Source: Vulcanococcus sp. Clear-D1
Lineage (GTDB): Bacteria > Cyanobacteriota > Cyanobacteriia > PCC-6307 > Cyanobiaceae
DNA length: 64,000 nt
Direction of reading: 5' to 3'
Assembly: GCF_014654725.1 (NCBI RefSeq)
Contig: NZ_JACVZV010000038.1
Coordinates: 56,608-120,607 of the forward strand
Below the pieces are notes generated by a model. The model searched no databases. It was not told the origin of the DNA and worked only from the letters and a program-made list of their open reading frames with translations. This document shows, in pieces, positions 40,376-50,249 of the stretch; within the stretch, counting starts at the first letter, position 1, and the number at the start of each line of letters is the position of its first letter. The position numbers and the translations under genes were made by a program.

Positions 40376-40879
40376 TTATCGAGTGGGCTGCGGCTTCTCG
40401 GCGCTGGGCTGTGGCTGCTCAACAGTTGGAAATGGCGCGGCCGCCGTTGAGGGGCTTCCCTGGCCAGGTGTGGTCCACACCACCCGCATGCGATTGGGGG
40501 CGATCCACTGGTCTTGTTCCTGAATCAGCCGCTGCTCCCCGCCGGTGGTGAACAGGCTGTCGAAGCGTTGCTGCGCCTTGTTCAGCTTGGCCTGCTGGAT
40601 GTTGAGCACCGCGGTGATCTCGCCATAGCGATCTAGGCGTTCGCGGTAGGCGCCGCCGAGCCGCACCAAGCTCACCACGGCCACCAATCCGAGGCCCACC
40701 TTCAAGGTGAGACCGATGCCACTGCAGAGCTTTTCCTGGGCAGGTGTGGAGGGCCGCAGGGAAGGCGGTGGCGTCAGCGTGGCCAGTGACGACGATCTTG
40801 GTGCGTGGCCAGCGGTGCTGCGCTTACCCCGTGGCGCGGATCGCTTCTGCGATGGCTGGGCGGTGCGGGGCAGGCTCAA
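40376..40879 (-). CDS. Hypothetical protein, one TM helix plus coiled-coil (likely TTG start)
   Basis: GLTLKVGLGLVAVVSLVRLGGAYRERLDRYGEITAVLNIQQAKLNKAQQRFDSLF; no ATG in a plausible position. Confidence 0.5.
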   Translation of the reverse strand: MSLPRTAQPSQKRSAPRGKRSTAGHAPRSSSLATLTPPPSLRPSTPAQEKLCSGIGLTLKVGLGLVAVVSLVRLGGAYRERLDRYGEITAVLNIQQAKLNKAQQRFDSLFTTGGEQRLIQEQDQWIAPNRMRVVWTTPGQGSPSTAAAPFPTVEQPQPSAEKPQPTR

Positions 40880-40888
40880 GGCTTGCGG

Positions 40889-40929
40889 AGCGTGGTTGTG
40901 GCCCGCTTTTAGCAGGCCACAACCACGCT
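40889..40929. other. 15-bp perfect inverted repeat hairpin 3' of psaM (minus strand)
   Basis: agcgtggttgtggcc ... ggccacaaccacgct, 11-nt loop; no T-tract on the minus side. Confidence 0.6.
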
Positions 40930-40938
40930 GCCAAGGGA

Positions 40939-41040
40939 TCAGGCGCGGTAAAGGCTGGCGGCCAGACGAACGGCGAGCACACCCGCGTGGGCAGCCACCA
41001 CCAGGGCAATCAGCACTTCGGCCTGGGTGAGGGACGTCAT
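40939..41040 (-). CDS. psaM: Photosystem I subunit XII (PsaM), 33 aa; not in the supplied ORF track
   Basis: Reverse-strand translation MTSLTQAEVLIALVVAAHAGVLAVRLAASLYRA*, matching the PsaM pattern (T-x2-Q-x2-ALVVAL...LA-RL...LY). Confidence 0.9.
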   Translation of the reverse strand: MTSLTQAEVLIALVVAAHAGVLAVRLAASLYRA

Positions 41041-41199
41041 GGCCTGATTCAAAGCAGAAATCCAGCCCATTCTTCCGCAGTTGCAGGGCCTTGCCAGGGC
41101 TTGGCCCTTGGCCTGTCACAGCTCGACACCCCCCTCGTTCCAGCTGCTGGCTACGGTCGACTCCCATTGCCTGCCATTGCCTTGTCCCCTGCAGGACCC

Positions 41200-41658
41200 G
41201 TGTTGATCGCCCAGCAACAGGTGCTGGAGCGCAGCCTGGCCCCGCTGGAGCCCTGGTTTTCCCTGGAGCCGGAGGCGTTGCTGCAGCAGAGCGGCAGCCT
41301 TGAGCTGAATTTCGAGTGGCCTCGTGCCAGCGACGATCCCCGCGAGCTCTCTGAAATCCCGGAGCTGCGGGTGTGGAGCCTGCGGGCTGACGCCCTCTGC
41401 CCCTGGCTGCCGCTGTTGCTGGAGCGCAGCAGCGGCCAGCTCACCCGCCATGTGGCGATGCTCCTGCCCCACAGCTTCAGCCGCAGCGAAGGCATTCGCT
41501 TTGCGCCCGACAGCCTTGAGCTGTGGATGACCCATCGGCTCTTCCTGCTCGATCACTGGTCCCGGGGCCACGGCCTCAATTGCCGCGGCAACCTCGAGCA
41601 GATGTCAGCGGTGCTCGGCTTTGAGCTCGATGGCAGCTTCTGGCAGGGGCTCAGCTGA
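41200..41658 (+). CDS. crr6: CRR6-family NdhI maturation factor (DUF1817)
   Basis: GTG start; DDPRELSEIPELRVWSLRADALCPWLPLLLERSSGQLTRHVAMLLPHSFSRSEGIRFAPDSLELWMTHRLFLLDHW. Confidence 0.75.
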   Translation: MLIAQQQVLERSLAPLEPWFSLEPEALLQQSGSLELNFEWPRASDDPRELSEIPELRVWSLRADALCPWLPLLLERSSGQLTRHVAMLLPHSFSRSEGIRFAPDSLELWMTHRLFLLDHWSRGHGLNCRGNLEQMSAVLGFELDGSFWQGLS

Positions 41659-42424
41659 GGGCAAGAGTCACGGCCCTGCGCGTGGCATCCAGCGCCAGCA
41701 GCACGCACAGCAGCCGCAGCAGCCACACCAACTTCGTCTCGCTCACCGATTGCAGCCGCGAGGCCGACCACTGGGCGGCCACGGCGGCGGCGCCCCCGAG
41801 CAGCAGCCCCATGCCGAGGTTGCCCCGGCCATCGCTGGTGAAGGTCACCGCGGCTGTCGCCGCTGAGGCGCACACCGCGATCGTGCTCAGCCGGATCGCC
41901 TGATACACGCGGATCCCCAGGCCCTGCACCATCAGCGGCACCATCACCAGCCCGCCGCCAACCCCCAACAACCCGCTCGACCATCCCGCCACCAGGCCCA
42001 CGCCGCTGAGCCCCGCCAAAGGGAGCTGCTCCGGGGCATCGCTCTGGTCGCTGCGGCGCGGTGCAATCACCAGGGCCAAGACGCCATACATCAAGGCCTG
42101 CAGGCCGAGCAGATGCCATCCCTCCAGGCCATCGCCGGCCCGGCTGAACACCAGCGCCCCCGCGATGGCCCCACCGGCAATGGCCAGCACGGCACGGGTG
42201 GGCACTTGGCCGCTGCGCAGGTGGGCCCAGCTGCCCGCCAGGGTGGTGGGCAGGATCGCCAGGGTGCTGGTCGCGAGGGCTTGGTGCGGCGTCAGCCCCA
42301 CCGCGAGCAGCAATGGCGAAAAGATCAAGCCCCCGCCGATCCCCAGCAGACCCGAGAGCAGCCCTGCCACCAGGCCAAGGGGCAGCAGCGGCAACAGGTC
42401 CCAGGGCATGCGCGGCCGCGGCAA
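41651..42424 (-). CDS. TSUP (TauE/SafE) family permease
   Basis: GLVAGLLSGLLGIGGGLIFSPLLLAVGLTPHQALATSTLAILPTTLAGSWAHL; GLVAGWSSGLLGVGGGLVMVPLMV. Confidence 0.9.
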   Translation of the reverse strand: MPRPRMPWDLLPLLPLGLVAGLLSGLLGIGGGLIFSPLLLAVGLTPHQALATSTLAILPTTLAGSWAHLRSGQVPTRAVLAIAGGAIAGALVFSRAGDGLEGWHLLGLQALMYGVLALVIAPRRSDQSDAPEQLPLAGLSGVGLVAGWSSGLLGVGGGLVMVPLMVQGLGIRVYQAIRLSTIAVCASAATAAVTFTSDGRGNLGMGLLLGGAAAVAAQWSASRLQSVSETKLVWLLRLLCVLLALDATRRAVTLALS

Positions 42425-42444
42425 GGTGGTTCCAGCATCCCTGA

Positions 42445-43173
42445 GTGCTGTTGAGCGCGGCTGTGCCCTGGCGTTGGATTCCGCCGATCACGGCGCCGGC
42501 GGCCACCCAGATGGCGATCGATCGCTGGATGCTGCAGCAGCTGCTCGCCGGCGGACCGCCGATGCTGCGGCTGTATCGATGGAGTCGCCCGGCTCTTTCG
42601 CTGGGGCGGCACCAACAGCGTTGGCCGGCGCAGTGGCGCGATGAACCCCTGGAGCTGGTGCGTCGCCCAAGTGGCGGACGGGCCGTGCTCCATGCCGGCG
42701 AGCTCACCTATGCCCTGGCGTTCACCCCCCAGACGCGCGATCGCGAAGCGGTGTATCGCCATTGCTGCCAGTGGTTGCAGCAGGCTCTCGCCAACGCCGG
42801 AGAGCCGCTGCAGTTCGGCCAGGCCAGCCCTGCGGCAGCAGCCCAGCGCAGCAGCTGTTTCGCTACCGCCACGGCGGCCGACCTGGTGACTGCCCGTGGT
42901 GCCAAGCGCATCGGCAGCGCCCAGTTCTGGCATGGGCCGGCCTTGCTCCAGCACGGCAGCCTCTTGCTCGATCCGCCTGCGGCGCTCTGGCAGCGGCTGT
43001 TTCAGGCTGATCCACCAGCGCTGGCGCCCTTGCCATGGGGCCGTGAAGCGCTCGAGCAGCAATTGCGCGAGGCCGCCGAGGAGCACCTGTGCACGGAAGG
43101 CCTGATCAGTGAGCCCCTCAGCCCCGAGGAATGGGCGGCTGTGCGGGTGCTTGAACCCTTGAGCCGCGTCTGA
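42445..43173 (+). CDS. Lipoate/biotin protein ligase (LplA/BPL) family protein
   Basis: MAIDRWMLQQL...LRLYRWSRPALSLGRHQ...ELVRRPSGGRAVLHAGELTYALAF. Confidence 0.85.
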   Translation: MLLSAAVPWRWIPPITAPAATQMAIDRWMLQQLLAGGPPMLRLYRWSRPALSLGRHQQRWPAQWRDEPLELVRRPSGGRAVLHAGELTYALAFTPQTRDREAVYRHCCQWLQQALANAGEPLQFGQASPAAAAQRSSCFATATAADLVTARGAKRIGSAQFWHGPALLQHGSLLLDPPAALWQRLFQADPPALAPLPWGREALEQQLREAAEEHLCTEGLISEPLSPEEWAAVRVLEPLSRV

Positions 43174-43179
43174 GCGGGC

Positions 43180-44406
43180 TCAGCCTTCGCCGCTGGCTTC
43201 GATGCTGCGGGCCACAGGGGCCAGCCCCATCCCGAGCGGATACACGCCCTGGCGGCGGGCCGCTTCGAGGATCGCCTGGGGCAGGCGAACACCCAGCTTC
43301 TCCAACACCCGCTCAGCCAACTCCGGCCGCTCCAGCGTGCCGCTGGGGAGCCCCGCCGGGCCCATCACCAGCAGCCGCGGTGTGTCGGGCTGATCGAGGC
43401 GGAGCACGGCTTGCCAGAGCGGGGCCTCGGCACTGATCTGCGGCAGCTCATCGAGGGGCTGCAGGTGATCACCCACCCGCTCCTGCTCCCAACGCTGCAC
43501 GGGCAGGTGTTGCAGGGGGGCATCGGTGATGAAGCCCTGCCATCGGCCCTGGCGAGTCACCAATAGCCAATCCGCCAGGCCATGGCCATCGCTCAGGCGC
43601 AGGCGGCTCAGTTGCTTCAGGGTGCTGTCGGCTTCCAGCACGCGGAAGCGGCGCTGGGCCGCATCTTTCACCTTGAGTTGGCGCAGCACCCCCTGCAGGG
43701 CGAGCAGCTGGCTCTGGCTTCGGGCGGCCCCGAGACCAAACCAGCCCAGCAGCATCAGCCAGAGGCCCCCCACGCTGGCCCCGCGCAGCAACAGCACCAC
43801 GCCCAGGCCGATCGCCGCAAGCGAGAGAAAGCGGCCTGTGGCGGTGGCCACTTGGGTGCCTTTGCGCTGGCTGCCGCTGAATTGCCACACCAGCGCCTTG
43901 AGGATCAGGCCCCCATCGAGTGGCAGGCCGGGCAGCAGGTTGAACAGCGCCAGGATCAGGTTGAGGCCGCCGAGCTCGTTCACCATCGCGCCCAGCAGGG
44001 GCGAGGCATGGGCTGCGCTATGCCCCCCCGCCAGCAAGAGGGCTGCCAGGATCAGGCTCACCAGCGGCCCGGCAGCCGCCACCATCAGCGAACCGAGGGC
44101 GGTGGGGCACTCCCGCTCCACGCTGGCCACGCCCCCCAACAGAAACAGGGTGATGCTGCGCACCTGAACGCCCTGCTGCAGGGCCACCAGCGAGTGGCCC
44201 AGTTCATGCAGCAGCACCGACACGAACAACAGCACGGCGGTGAGCAGCCCCAGCCCCCACAGCTCGAGGCTGGTGCCGCTGCTGCTCAGCTGCTGGCTGT
44301 ATTGCTGCTGGAAGGCCACGGTGGCCAGGCCCAGGATCACGAACCAGCTGGGATGGATGCGCAGGGGAATGCCGCGGATCGTCAGCAGCTGCCAGCCCTC
44401 GCCCAC
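43180..44406 (-). CDS. Site-2 protease family (M50) membrane metalloprotease with CBS-like region
   Basis: SVLLHELGHSLVALQQGVQVRSITLFLLGGVASVERECPTALGSLMVAAAGPLVSL; NLLPGLPLDGGLILKALVW. Confidence 0.9.
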   Translation of the reverse strand: MGEGWQLLTIRGIPLRIHPSWFVILGLATVAFQQQYSQQLSSSGTSLELWGLGLLTAVLLFVSVLLHELGHSLVALQQGVQVRSITLFLLGGVASVERECPTALGSLMVAAAGPLVSLILAALLLAGGHSAAHASPLLGAMVNELGGLNLILALFNLLPGLPLDGGLILKALVWQFSGSQRKGTQVATATGRFLSLAAIGLGVVLLLRGASVGGLWLMLLGWFGLGAARSQSQLLALQGVLRQLKVKDAAQRRFRVLEADSTLKQLSRLRLSDGHGLADWLLVTRQGRWQGFITDAPLQHLPVQRWEQERVGDHLQPLDELPQISAEAPLWQAVLRLDQPDTPRLLVMGPAGLPSGTLERPELAERVLEKLGVRLPQAILEAARRQGVYPLGMGLAPVARSIEASGEG

Positions 44407-44462
44407 GCGGTGCGTCCCAATGGCTCGATCCTAGAAAGGCCTGGCTGCTGCGGCCGATTGCC

Positions 44463-45131
44463 ATGCTGCTGAAGGTGTGCGGGCTCCGCTCAGCCCAACA
44501 GGCCGCTGCGGTAGCGGCCCTCGGAGCCGATGCCATCGGTGTGATTGGCGTGCCACAGTCGCCGCGCTGGCTGGCCCCGGAACATCGGCGGGCCCTGTTT
44601 GAGGCAGTGGGTGCGGCACGCCCGGGGTGCCTGGGCGTCCTGGTGGTGGCGGATCCCGCCGCAGCTGAGCTGCCGCACTTGGGGCCTGCGGCCGGCCATC
44701 AGGTGCTGCAACTGCATGGCGGCGAAACGCCCGAGCGTTGCGCTGAACTGCGCGATCAGCTCGGCCCTGAGCTGATCCTCTGGAAGGCCCTGCGCATTCG
44801 CAGCCAGGCCGATCTGGAGCGGGCCGCGGCCTACGCCTCCGTGGTGGATGCCCTCTTGCTGGATGCCTGGGTGCCCGATCAGTTGGGCGGCACCGGCCAC
44901 CGCATTCCGATCGAATGGTTGGAGGGTTTCCGGCCGGCGCTGCCCTGGTGGCTGGCAGGCGGCATCACAGCGGAGCGAGTGCCCGCCGCGCTTCAGACGC
45001 TTCAGGCCTCACCGCCAGTAGGGGTGGATGCCTCCAGCGGCGTGGAGCGTGCTCCGGGTGATAAGGATCTCGATCGGGTGGCGCAACTCGTGGCTGCTGT
45101 GGCCGCATTCCGGCAGGATCGGGCCAACTGA
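44463..45131 (+). CDS. trpF: Phosphoribosylanthranilate isomerase
   Basis: MLLKVCGLRSAQQAAAVAALGADAIGVI...QLHGGETPERCAELRDQL...WWLAGGITAERV...GVDASSGVERAPGDKDLDRV. Confidence 0.92.
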   Translation: MLLKVCGLRSAQQAAAVAALGADAIGVIGVPQSPRWLAPEHRRALFEAVGAARPGCLGVLVVADPAAAELPHLGPAAGHQVLQLHGGETPERCAELRDQLGPELILWKALRIRSQADLERAAAYASVVDALLLDAWVPDQLGGTGHRIPIEWLEGFRPALPWWLAGGITAERVPAALQTLQASPPVGVDASSGVERAPGDKDLDRVAQLVAAVAAFRQDRAN

Positions 45132-45142
45132 AGGCCTCTCAC

Positions 45143-45664
45143 ATGCCCTTGTTCCTTGCCCTGTCTCCCCACACGCTGCGTTTGGCGCTGCCGGCCGCGG
45201 CTGCCGTGATCGCGGCGTCGCTCCCGCTTCAGGCGCAGGATCTGGTGGGATGCCGGCTGGTGGGCGCCACGCTCCAGTGCGTACCCGGGGTGGATGAGAG
45301 CCCGCAGCTGCAGATCGAGCAGCTGCAACAGCAGATCTCCACGGATATCCAGCTCGAGGGCGTCGTGCAGCAGCGCATCAACGGCTTGCAACAGCTGGTG
45401 CTCGAGGGCAACGCTGTTGTGGGTGCTGCCCTCACCGCGACAGCTGTGGCTGATGCCCAGGCCGCGCTGCCGACAGCGAACTACCACTGGTACCGGCTCA
45501 AGCCTGGGCAGCGCAGTTGGGTGTTGATTGAAGGTGCCAACGGCACCACCTACGTGCCTGCGCCGGTGGATATCGGCCAAAGCGTGATGGTGGTGGCCGT
45601 GGTCAACGACAACGGCACGGTGAAACGCGTGGCGTCTCAGCCGGTTGGCCCGGTACAGCCGTAG
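45143..45664 (+). CDS. Hypothetical secreted protein
   Basis: Signal-like MPLFLALSPHTLRLALPAAAAVIAASLPLQAQ; 173 aa. Confidence 0.55.
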   Translation: MPLFLALSPHTLRLALPAAAAVIAASLPLQAQDLVGCRLVGATLQCVPGVDESPQLQIEQLQQQISTDIQLEGVVQQRINGLQQLVLEGNAVVGAALTATAVADAQAALPTANYHWYRLKPGQRSWVLIEGANGTTYVPAPVDIGQSVMVVAVVNDNGTVKRVASQPVGPVQP

Positions 45665-45711
45665 TAACCAGCGCAACGGGCTTCAGCGCCGCGAAAGTCA
45701 GTGCCGCGAAG

Positions 45712-46434
45712 TCAGTGCAGCAGGAGTGATTCCTGCTGCTTGACCAGCTCGAAGAATTCAGCCTTGAGACTGGGGTCGTGGCGGAAATCGCCGCGCACGA
45801 CAGAATTCACCATGCTGGTTTGGGGTTCTTTCACGCCGCGCCACTTCATGCAGTAGTGCTGGGCCTTCACCAGAATTGCCAGGCCCTGAGGTTCACACAG
45901 GCGCTCAATTTCATCAGCAAGGATCATCACCGCTTCTTCTTGGATGTGGGGGCGTGAGAACACCCAATCCGCCACACGGGAGAACTTCGACAGGCCGATC
46001 ACACGATCACCCGGTTTGATCCCAATCCAGCAATTGCCGAGGATGGGAACCAGGTGGTGGGAGCAGGCGGAGCGCACCGTGATCGGCCCCACGGTGTAGA
46101 TCTCATCCAGCTTCTTCACGTTGGGGAAGCTGGCGATCTTCGGCTGCTCGTGATAGCGGCCTTTGAACACTTCGTGCAGATACATCCGAGCTACGCGCTC
46201 GGCTGTTTCTTCAGTGTTGTGGTCGTTGTCGATATCGATCACGAGGCTGCGCAGCAGCTCACGTACCTTGCCGGCCACCTCAATTTCGAGCTGTTCGAGC
46301 TCGCCCTCGGCGAGATGATCAGCGATGTTGTCGTTGGCGAGGTAGGGAACGCCAGTCGCTTCAAGACGATCGCGAATGCGGCGGCTCACGGGAGCCAGCT
46401 GGCCGGAAACGCTTGAAGGAAGAGTGGAAGTCAT
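45712..46434 (-). CDS. folE: GTP cyclohydrolase I
   Basis: DPNHNTEE-like DNDHNTEETAERVARMYLHEVFKG, ITVRSACSHHLVPILGNCWIGIKPGDRVIGLSKF. Confidence 0.95.
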   Translation of the reverse strand: MTSTLPSSVSGQLAPVSRRIRDRLEATGVPYLANDNIADHLAEGELEQLEIEVAGKVRELLRSLVIDIDNDHNTEETAERVARMYLHEVFKGRYHEQPKIASFPNVKKLDEIYTVGPITVRSACSHHLVPILGNCWIGIKPGDRVIGLSKFSRVADWVFSRPHIQEEAVMILADEIERLCEPQGLAILVKAQHYCMKWRGVKEPQTSMVNSVVRGDFRHDPSLKAEFFELVKQQESLLLH

Positions 46435-46455
46435 GGATAAATCCCGCGCGGCGAA

Positions 46456-47187
46456 TCAGAGAACGCCAGCGGCGGGCATGAGGGTGATGTCCTCCGCGAC
46501 TTGGGAGGCAGGTTGCTGGGCCAGAGACAGCAGCGCCTCGGCCACGCGTTCTGGGGCAAGCATGGCACGGCGATCAAAGGAACTGTGGACCGTTTCGCTG
46601 TCCCAGAGGGGCGTATTAACCGCACCGAGCGTGAGCGTGGAGATGCGGATGCCGTGCTGGCGCTCCTCTTCCGCCAGGCACCGGCTGAAGGAAGCCAGGG
46701 CCGCTTTGGTGGTGCAGTAGGCACCCCACTCGGGAAAGGCGTTGCGGGCAGCGTGGCTGCTCACATTGATGATCTGGCCGCCTTCCTGGCGCAGCGCCGG
46801 GAGCACCGACTGGCACACCTGAAACACGCTGGTGAGATTGAGCTGCAGCAGCCACTGCCAGCGATCCAGTGGCATTTCCGCCAGGTTGCCGGTGTAGGCC
46901 GCGCCGGCATTGTTGATCACCACGTTCGGGCTCAGCCCGCGGTTCAGCAGCTCCTTCAGGCCAGGCGCAATGGCGCCCGGATCTGACAGATCCACGGCAG
47001 CCGTCTCCACCCGCTGCCCGTGGCCGCGCAATTCGGTGGCGAGGGTGTCGAGGTCGGCTTGGGAGCGTGCCACCAGCAGCAGGTGATAGCCGGCCTGGGC
47101 AAAGGCCCTGGCTGCTGCCGCACCGATGCCCCGCGAGGCACCGGTGATCAAAGCGGTGGGAGATGAACGGGTGGAACTGGCGGTCAA
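46456..47187 (-). CDS. Short-chain dehydrogenase/reductase
   Basis: ALITGASRGIGAAAARAFAQAGYHLLLVARS; NVVINNAGAAYTG; YCTTKAALASFSRCLAEE. Confidence 0.9.
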   Translation of the reverse strand: MTASSTRSSPTALITGASRGIGAAAARAFAQAGYHLLLVARSQADLDTLATELRGHGQRVETAAVDLSDPGAIAPGLKELLNRGLSPNVVINNAGAAYTGNLAEMPLDRWQWLLQLNLTSVFQVCQSVLPALRQEGGQIINVSSHAARNAFPEWGAYCTTKAALASFSRCLAEEERQHGIRISTLTLGAVNTPLWDSETVHSSFDRRAMLAPERVAEALLSLAQQPASQVAEDITLMPAAGVL

Positions 47188-47232
47188 ACGGGCTGGACCA
47201 CCAGGCGGCCGTCCACGAAACGAAAGGAAACC

Positions 47233-48222
47233 TTAAGAGCTGAGGCTGGCGTCTTGTTGTCCGGCTTCGAGGAAGCGGCCCATGCGCCGGAACTTGGCGT
47301 AGCGCTGGTCGGTGAGTTCGGTTTCGCCGAGGGACTGCAGCTCGCCGAGGTGGCGCAGCAAAGCTGCTTTCAGCGTTTCCGCCGCCTGGCGCGGCGCCCA
47401 ATGGTTGCCACCGGAGGGCTCGGGGATGATGTCGTCGATGATGCCCAGCTTCTGGAGATCCGGGGCGGTGATCTTCAGCGCCTCGGCGGCCACCGGTGCT
47501 TTGCCGGCATCGCGCCAGAGGATGGAGGCACAAGCTTCGGGGCTGGCCACGGTGTAGACGCTGTGTTGGAACATCAGCAGGCGATCGGCCACGCCAATGC
47601 CGAGGGCGCCGCCGGAGCCGCCCTCGCCGATCACGGTGGCCACGATCGGCACCCGCAGGCGGAACATCTCGCGCAGATTCACCGCGATCGCTTCACCCTG
47701 GCCCTGCTCTTCAGCCGTGAGGCCGGCATAGGCACCGGGGGTGTCGATGAAGGAGAAGATCGGCAGGCGGAAGCGATCGGCGTGCTCCATCAGCCGCATC
47801 GCTTTGCGGTAGCCACCCGGTGAGGCCATGCCGAAATTGCGCGCCACGTTTTCCTTGGTGTCGCGCCCCTTCTGGTGGCCCAGCAGCACGACCCCCTGAT
47901 CACCGATGCGGCCGACGCCACCTACCAGGGCCTGGTCATCGTTGCCGCGGCGATCGCCATGCAGCTCGATGAATTCATCGGTGACCACCTGGATGTAGTC
48001 GAGCGTGCTGGGGCGCTGGGGGTGGCGCGCCACCTGGATCTTCTGGGCCGGGCTGAGGTTGGTGAAGATCTCCTCGCGCCGGCGTGCCGCCAGGGTTTCC
48101 AGCTGCAGCAGCTGCTGGCTCACATCCACTTCAGAATCCTTGGCCAGCTGGCGGATCTGCTCGATCTGCTCCTCCAGCTCCACCAGAGGTTTCTCGAAAT
48201 CAAGCAGCGGACGGCGGGCCAT
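47233..48222 (-). CDS. accA: Acetyl-CoA carboxylase carboxyltransferase subunit alpha
   Basis: [27 protein letters not shown]...[30 protein letters not shown]...[21 protein letters not shown]. Confidence 0.96.
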   Translation of the reverse strand: MARRPLLDFEKPLVELEEQIEQIRQLAKDSEVDVSQQLLQLETLAARRREEIFTNLSPAQKIQVARHPQRPSTLDYIQVVTDEFIELHGDRRGNDDQALVGGVGRIGDQGVVLLGHQKGRDTKENVARNFGMASPGGYRKAMRLMEHADRFRLPIFSFIDTPGAYAGLTAEEQGQGEAIAVNLREMFRLRVPIVATVIGEGGSGGALGIGVADRLLMFQHSVYTVASPEACASILWRDAGKAPVAAEALKITAPDLQKLGIIDDIIPEPSGGNHWAPRQAAETLKAALLRHLGELQSLGETELTDQRYAKFRRMGRFLEAGQQDASLSS

Positions 48223-48279
48223 GGCAGCAGGAGAGAGGCTGGGCTGGGCTGAGAGGGCGTGGAGCTGGGTGGACGGGGC

Positions 48280-49347
48280 TCAGGCCGCCGCCAGTTGCAC
48301 TCCGCCCTGGGCTGCTCGGCTCAGTTGAGCAGGGTTGAGTCCGATGGCCTGGAAGCCGTGGCGCAGCGAGGCATTGCCGATCAGTTCCATGTTGGCCAGC
48401 GAGATGTTGTTGCGCCCCCAGCTGAAGTTGGTGTGGATTCCCTCAAATTCCAGCAGCATTGCTTCGGCAAAGCAAGCGAAGAGCTGGCGCTTGGGGTTTT
48501 CCATCTCAGCCACTTCCATCATCTGCCAGCCGATGTCCTGCCAGAACTCCACGATGCCGCCCTTGAGCACGTGCACCCCATCGCCCGCCACCTTGGCGTC
48601 GAGGTTCTTCGGATAGCCGCCATCGATCATCAGGCAGGGCTTGCGCAGGCTGTCGTGATCGATGCTGAGGGTCTGGGGGAGGCTGGCCACCCACACCACC
48701 ACATCGGCTTGGGGTAAGGCTTCCTCAAGGCTGAGGATCGTGCCGCCGCCCAGGGAGGTTTGCAGGTCTTGCAGGCGCTGCTGCTGGCGGGCCACGAGCA
48801 GCAGCTCACCCACACCCGTTTTTTGGCTGAGCCAGCGGCACACGGCGCTGCCGATGTCGCCGGTGGCGCCCACCACGGCCACCTTGGCCTGGCTCAGATC
48901 GATCCCGAGCAGCGGCGCATTGCGCTCCACCTGCTGGCAGATCACCCAGGCGGTGTGGGTGTTGCCGGTGGTGAAGCGCTGCCACTCGAGGGTGGTGTTG
49001 CGGATCTGCTGGAACTTCGAGAGGTCGTAGTTCTCGAAAATGATTGAGGTGAACCCGCCCAGGGCCGTTACGTTGATGCCCTGCTTCTGGGCCATCTCCA
49101 TGGCGTTCTGCACCTTGCGGGTGGCCGTTTTGAAACGGCTCAGCATCTCCGGCACAAAGCAGGAGTCGATGTAGGTGCCCTCGATCGTCTTGCCGGTGCG
49201 GCTGGTCACCTGGAAGGTTTCCAGCAGCTGGGGCGGTGCGGAGCACCAAGCCAGCATGTCGGCCTCGGCCATCTCCTGGAGTCCCAGCTCGCGGGCCTTT
49301 TCCTGGGCCTGGGCGAAGCTGCTGGAGTGACCGATCAGACCAAACAT
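48280..49347 (-). CDS. aar: Long-chain acyl-[acyl-carrier-protein] reductase
   Basis: [22 protein letters not shown]...[58 protein letters not shown]; adjacent to ado. Confidence 0.95.
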   Translation of the reverse strand: MFGLIGHSSSFAQAQEKARELGLQEMAEADMLAWCSAPPQLLETFQVTSRTGKTIEGTYIDSCFVPEMLSRFKTATRKVQNAMEMAQKQGINVTALGGFTSIIFENYDLSKFQQIRNTTLEWQRFTTGNTHTAWVICQQVERNAPLLGIDLSQAKVAVVGATGDIGSAVCRWLSQKTGVGELLLVARQQQRLQDLQTSLGGGTILSLEEALPQADVVVWVASLPQTLSIDHDSLRKPCLMIDGGYPKNLDAKVAGDGVHVLKGGIVEFWQDIGWQMMEVAEMENPKRQLFACFAEAMLLEFEGIHTNFSWGRNNISLANMELIGNASLRHGFQAIGLNPAQLSRAAQGGVQLAAA

Positions 49348-49426
49348 GCGTGCAGATGCTCCTGGTGACACACCGGCCTGGAAGTCACCCGATTAAAGGG
49401 CAACGCCGGTTTGAGGCTGGCGATGC

Positions 49427-50155
49427 TCAGCCCACCAGGGCGGCGGCGGCCATGCGAGCGATCTCGCGGGTGCTGAAACCGATTTCGGTGAGGGCTTCCT
49501 GGTAGGCGATCAGGAAATCTTCGATCAGATCCTCCTTATCCATGTGCAGGACAGCGGCATCGGCGGCCACCTGATCCAGCATGCGGCGAATCAGGGGCAG
49601 GTTGTCGCGGTTGGCCTGCTCCAGCTCCTCACGGCAGCTCTCGAGATTGGCCTTGAGCCACTCCTGCCCGTAGTTGAGGTGGGTGTATTCGTCTTTCACC
49701 ACGCCTTCGGTGATCTTGCGGGCGAAGGGGTCGGCAACAGGGATATAGATGTGATACGCCGAGATGGCAAACGCCTCAATCAGCAGGGCCTGGATCAGCA
49801 GGCAGGTGGGAACCTTGCCGGCCTCGAGGGCGGTGGTGAAGTTGTTGTGCAGTGGAGCAAAGAACTCCTTGGCGAAGGCCATGTCGGCGGTCACGCCGAG
49901 GTTGTTGGCGCAAGCGGTGAAGCCCTTCATGTGCTTGAGCTCCATGCGGGCCAGCTTGGTGAGCTCCTCGGCCTGATCAGGCAGCAGGGTGCCGATGGCG
50001 ATGTAGTTGTCGTGGGCTTCCTGTTCGCCCTCGATCACGATCGCGTTGATACGGCTGTAGGCGTCCTTGTAGGTCTCGGTGGTGAAATCGGGCAGGTTGC
50101 CGGTTTCGGTGCCGAGTTCCGGGGCTTCAAGGGTCGCCATGGCTACCTGATCCAC
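49427..50155 (-). CDS. ado: Aldehyde oxygenase (deformylating)
   Basis: [58 protein letters not shown]...[19 protein letters not shown]; di-iron ligands. Confidence 0.96.
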   Translation of the reverse strand: MDQVAMATLEAPELGTETGNLPDFTTETYKDAYSRINAIVIEGEQEAHDNYIAIGTLLPDQAEELTKLARMELKHMKGFTACANNLGVTADMAFAKEFFAPLHNNFTTALEAGKVPTCLLIQALLIEAFAISAYHIYIPVADPFARKITEGVVKDEYTHLNYGQEWLKANLESCREELEQANRDNLPLIRRMLDQVAADAAVLHMDKEDLIEDFLIAYQEALTEIGFSTREIARMAAAALVG

Positions 50156-50249
50156 ATCGCAATGGAGTCGACTGTAACCATCTCCTGCGGGTGTAGTTGG
50201 GCTTCTGAAAGCTTTTGAGCACCTGCGTTGATCCGGATCCAGGCTTGGA

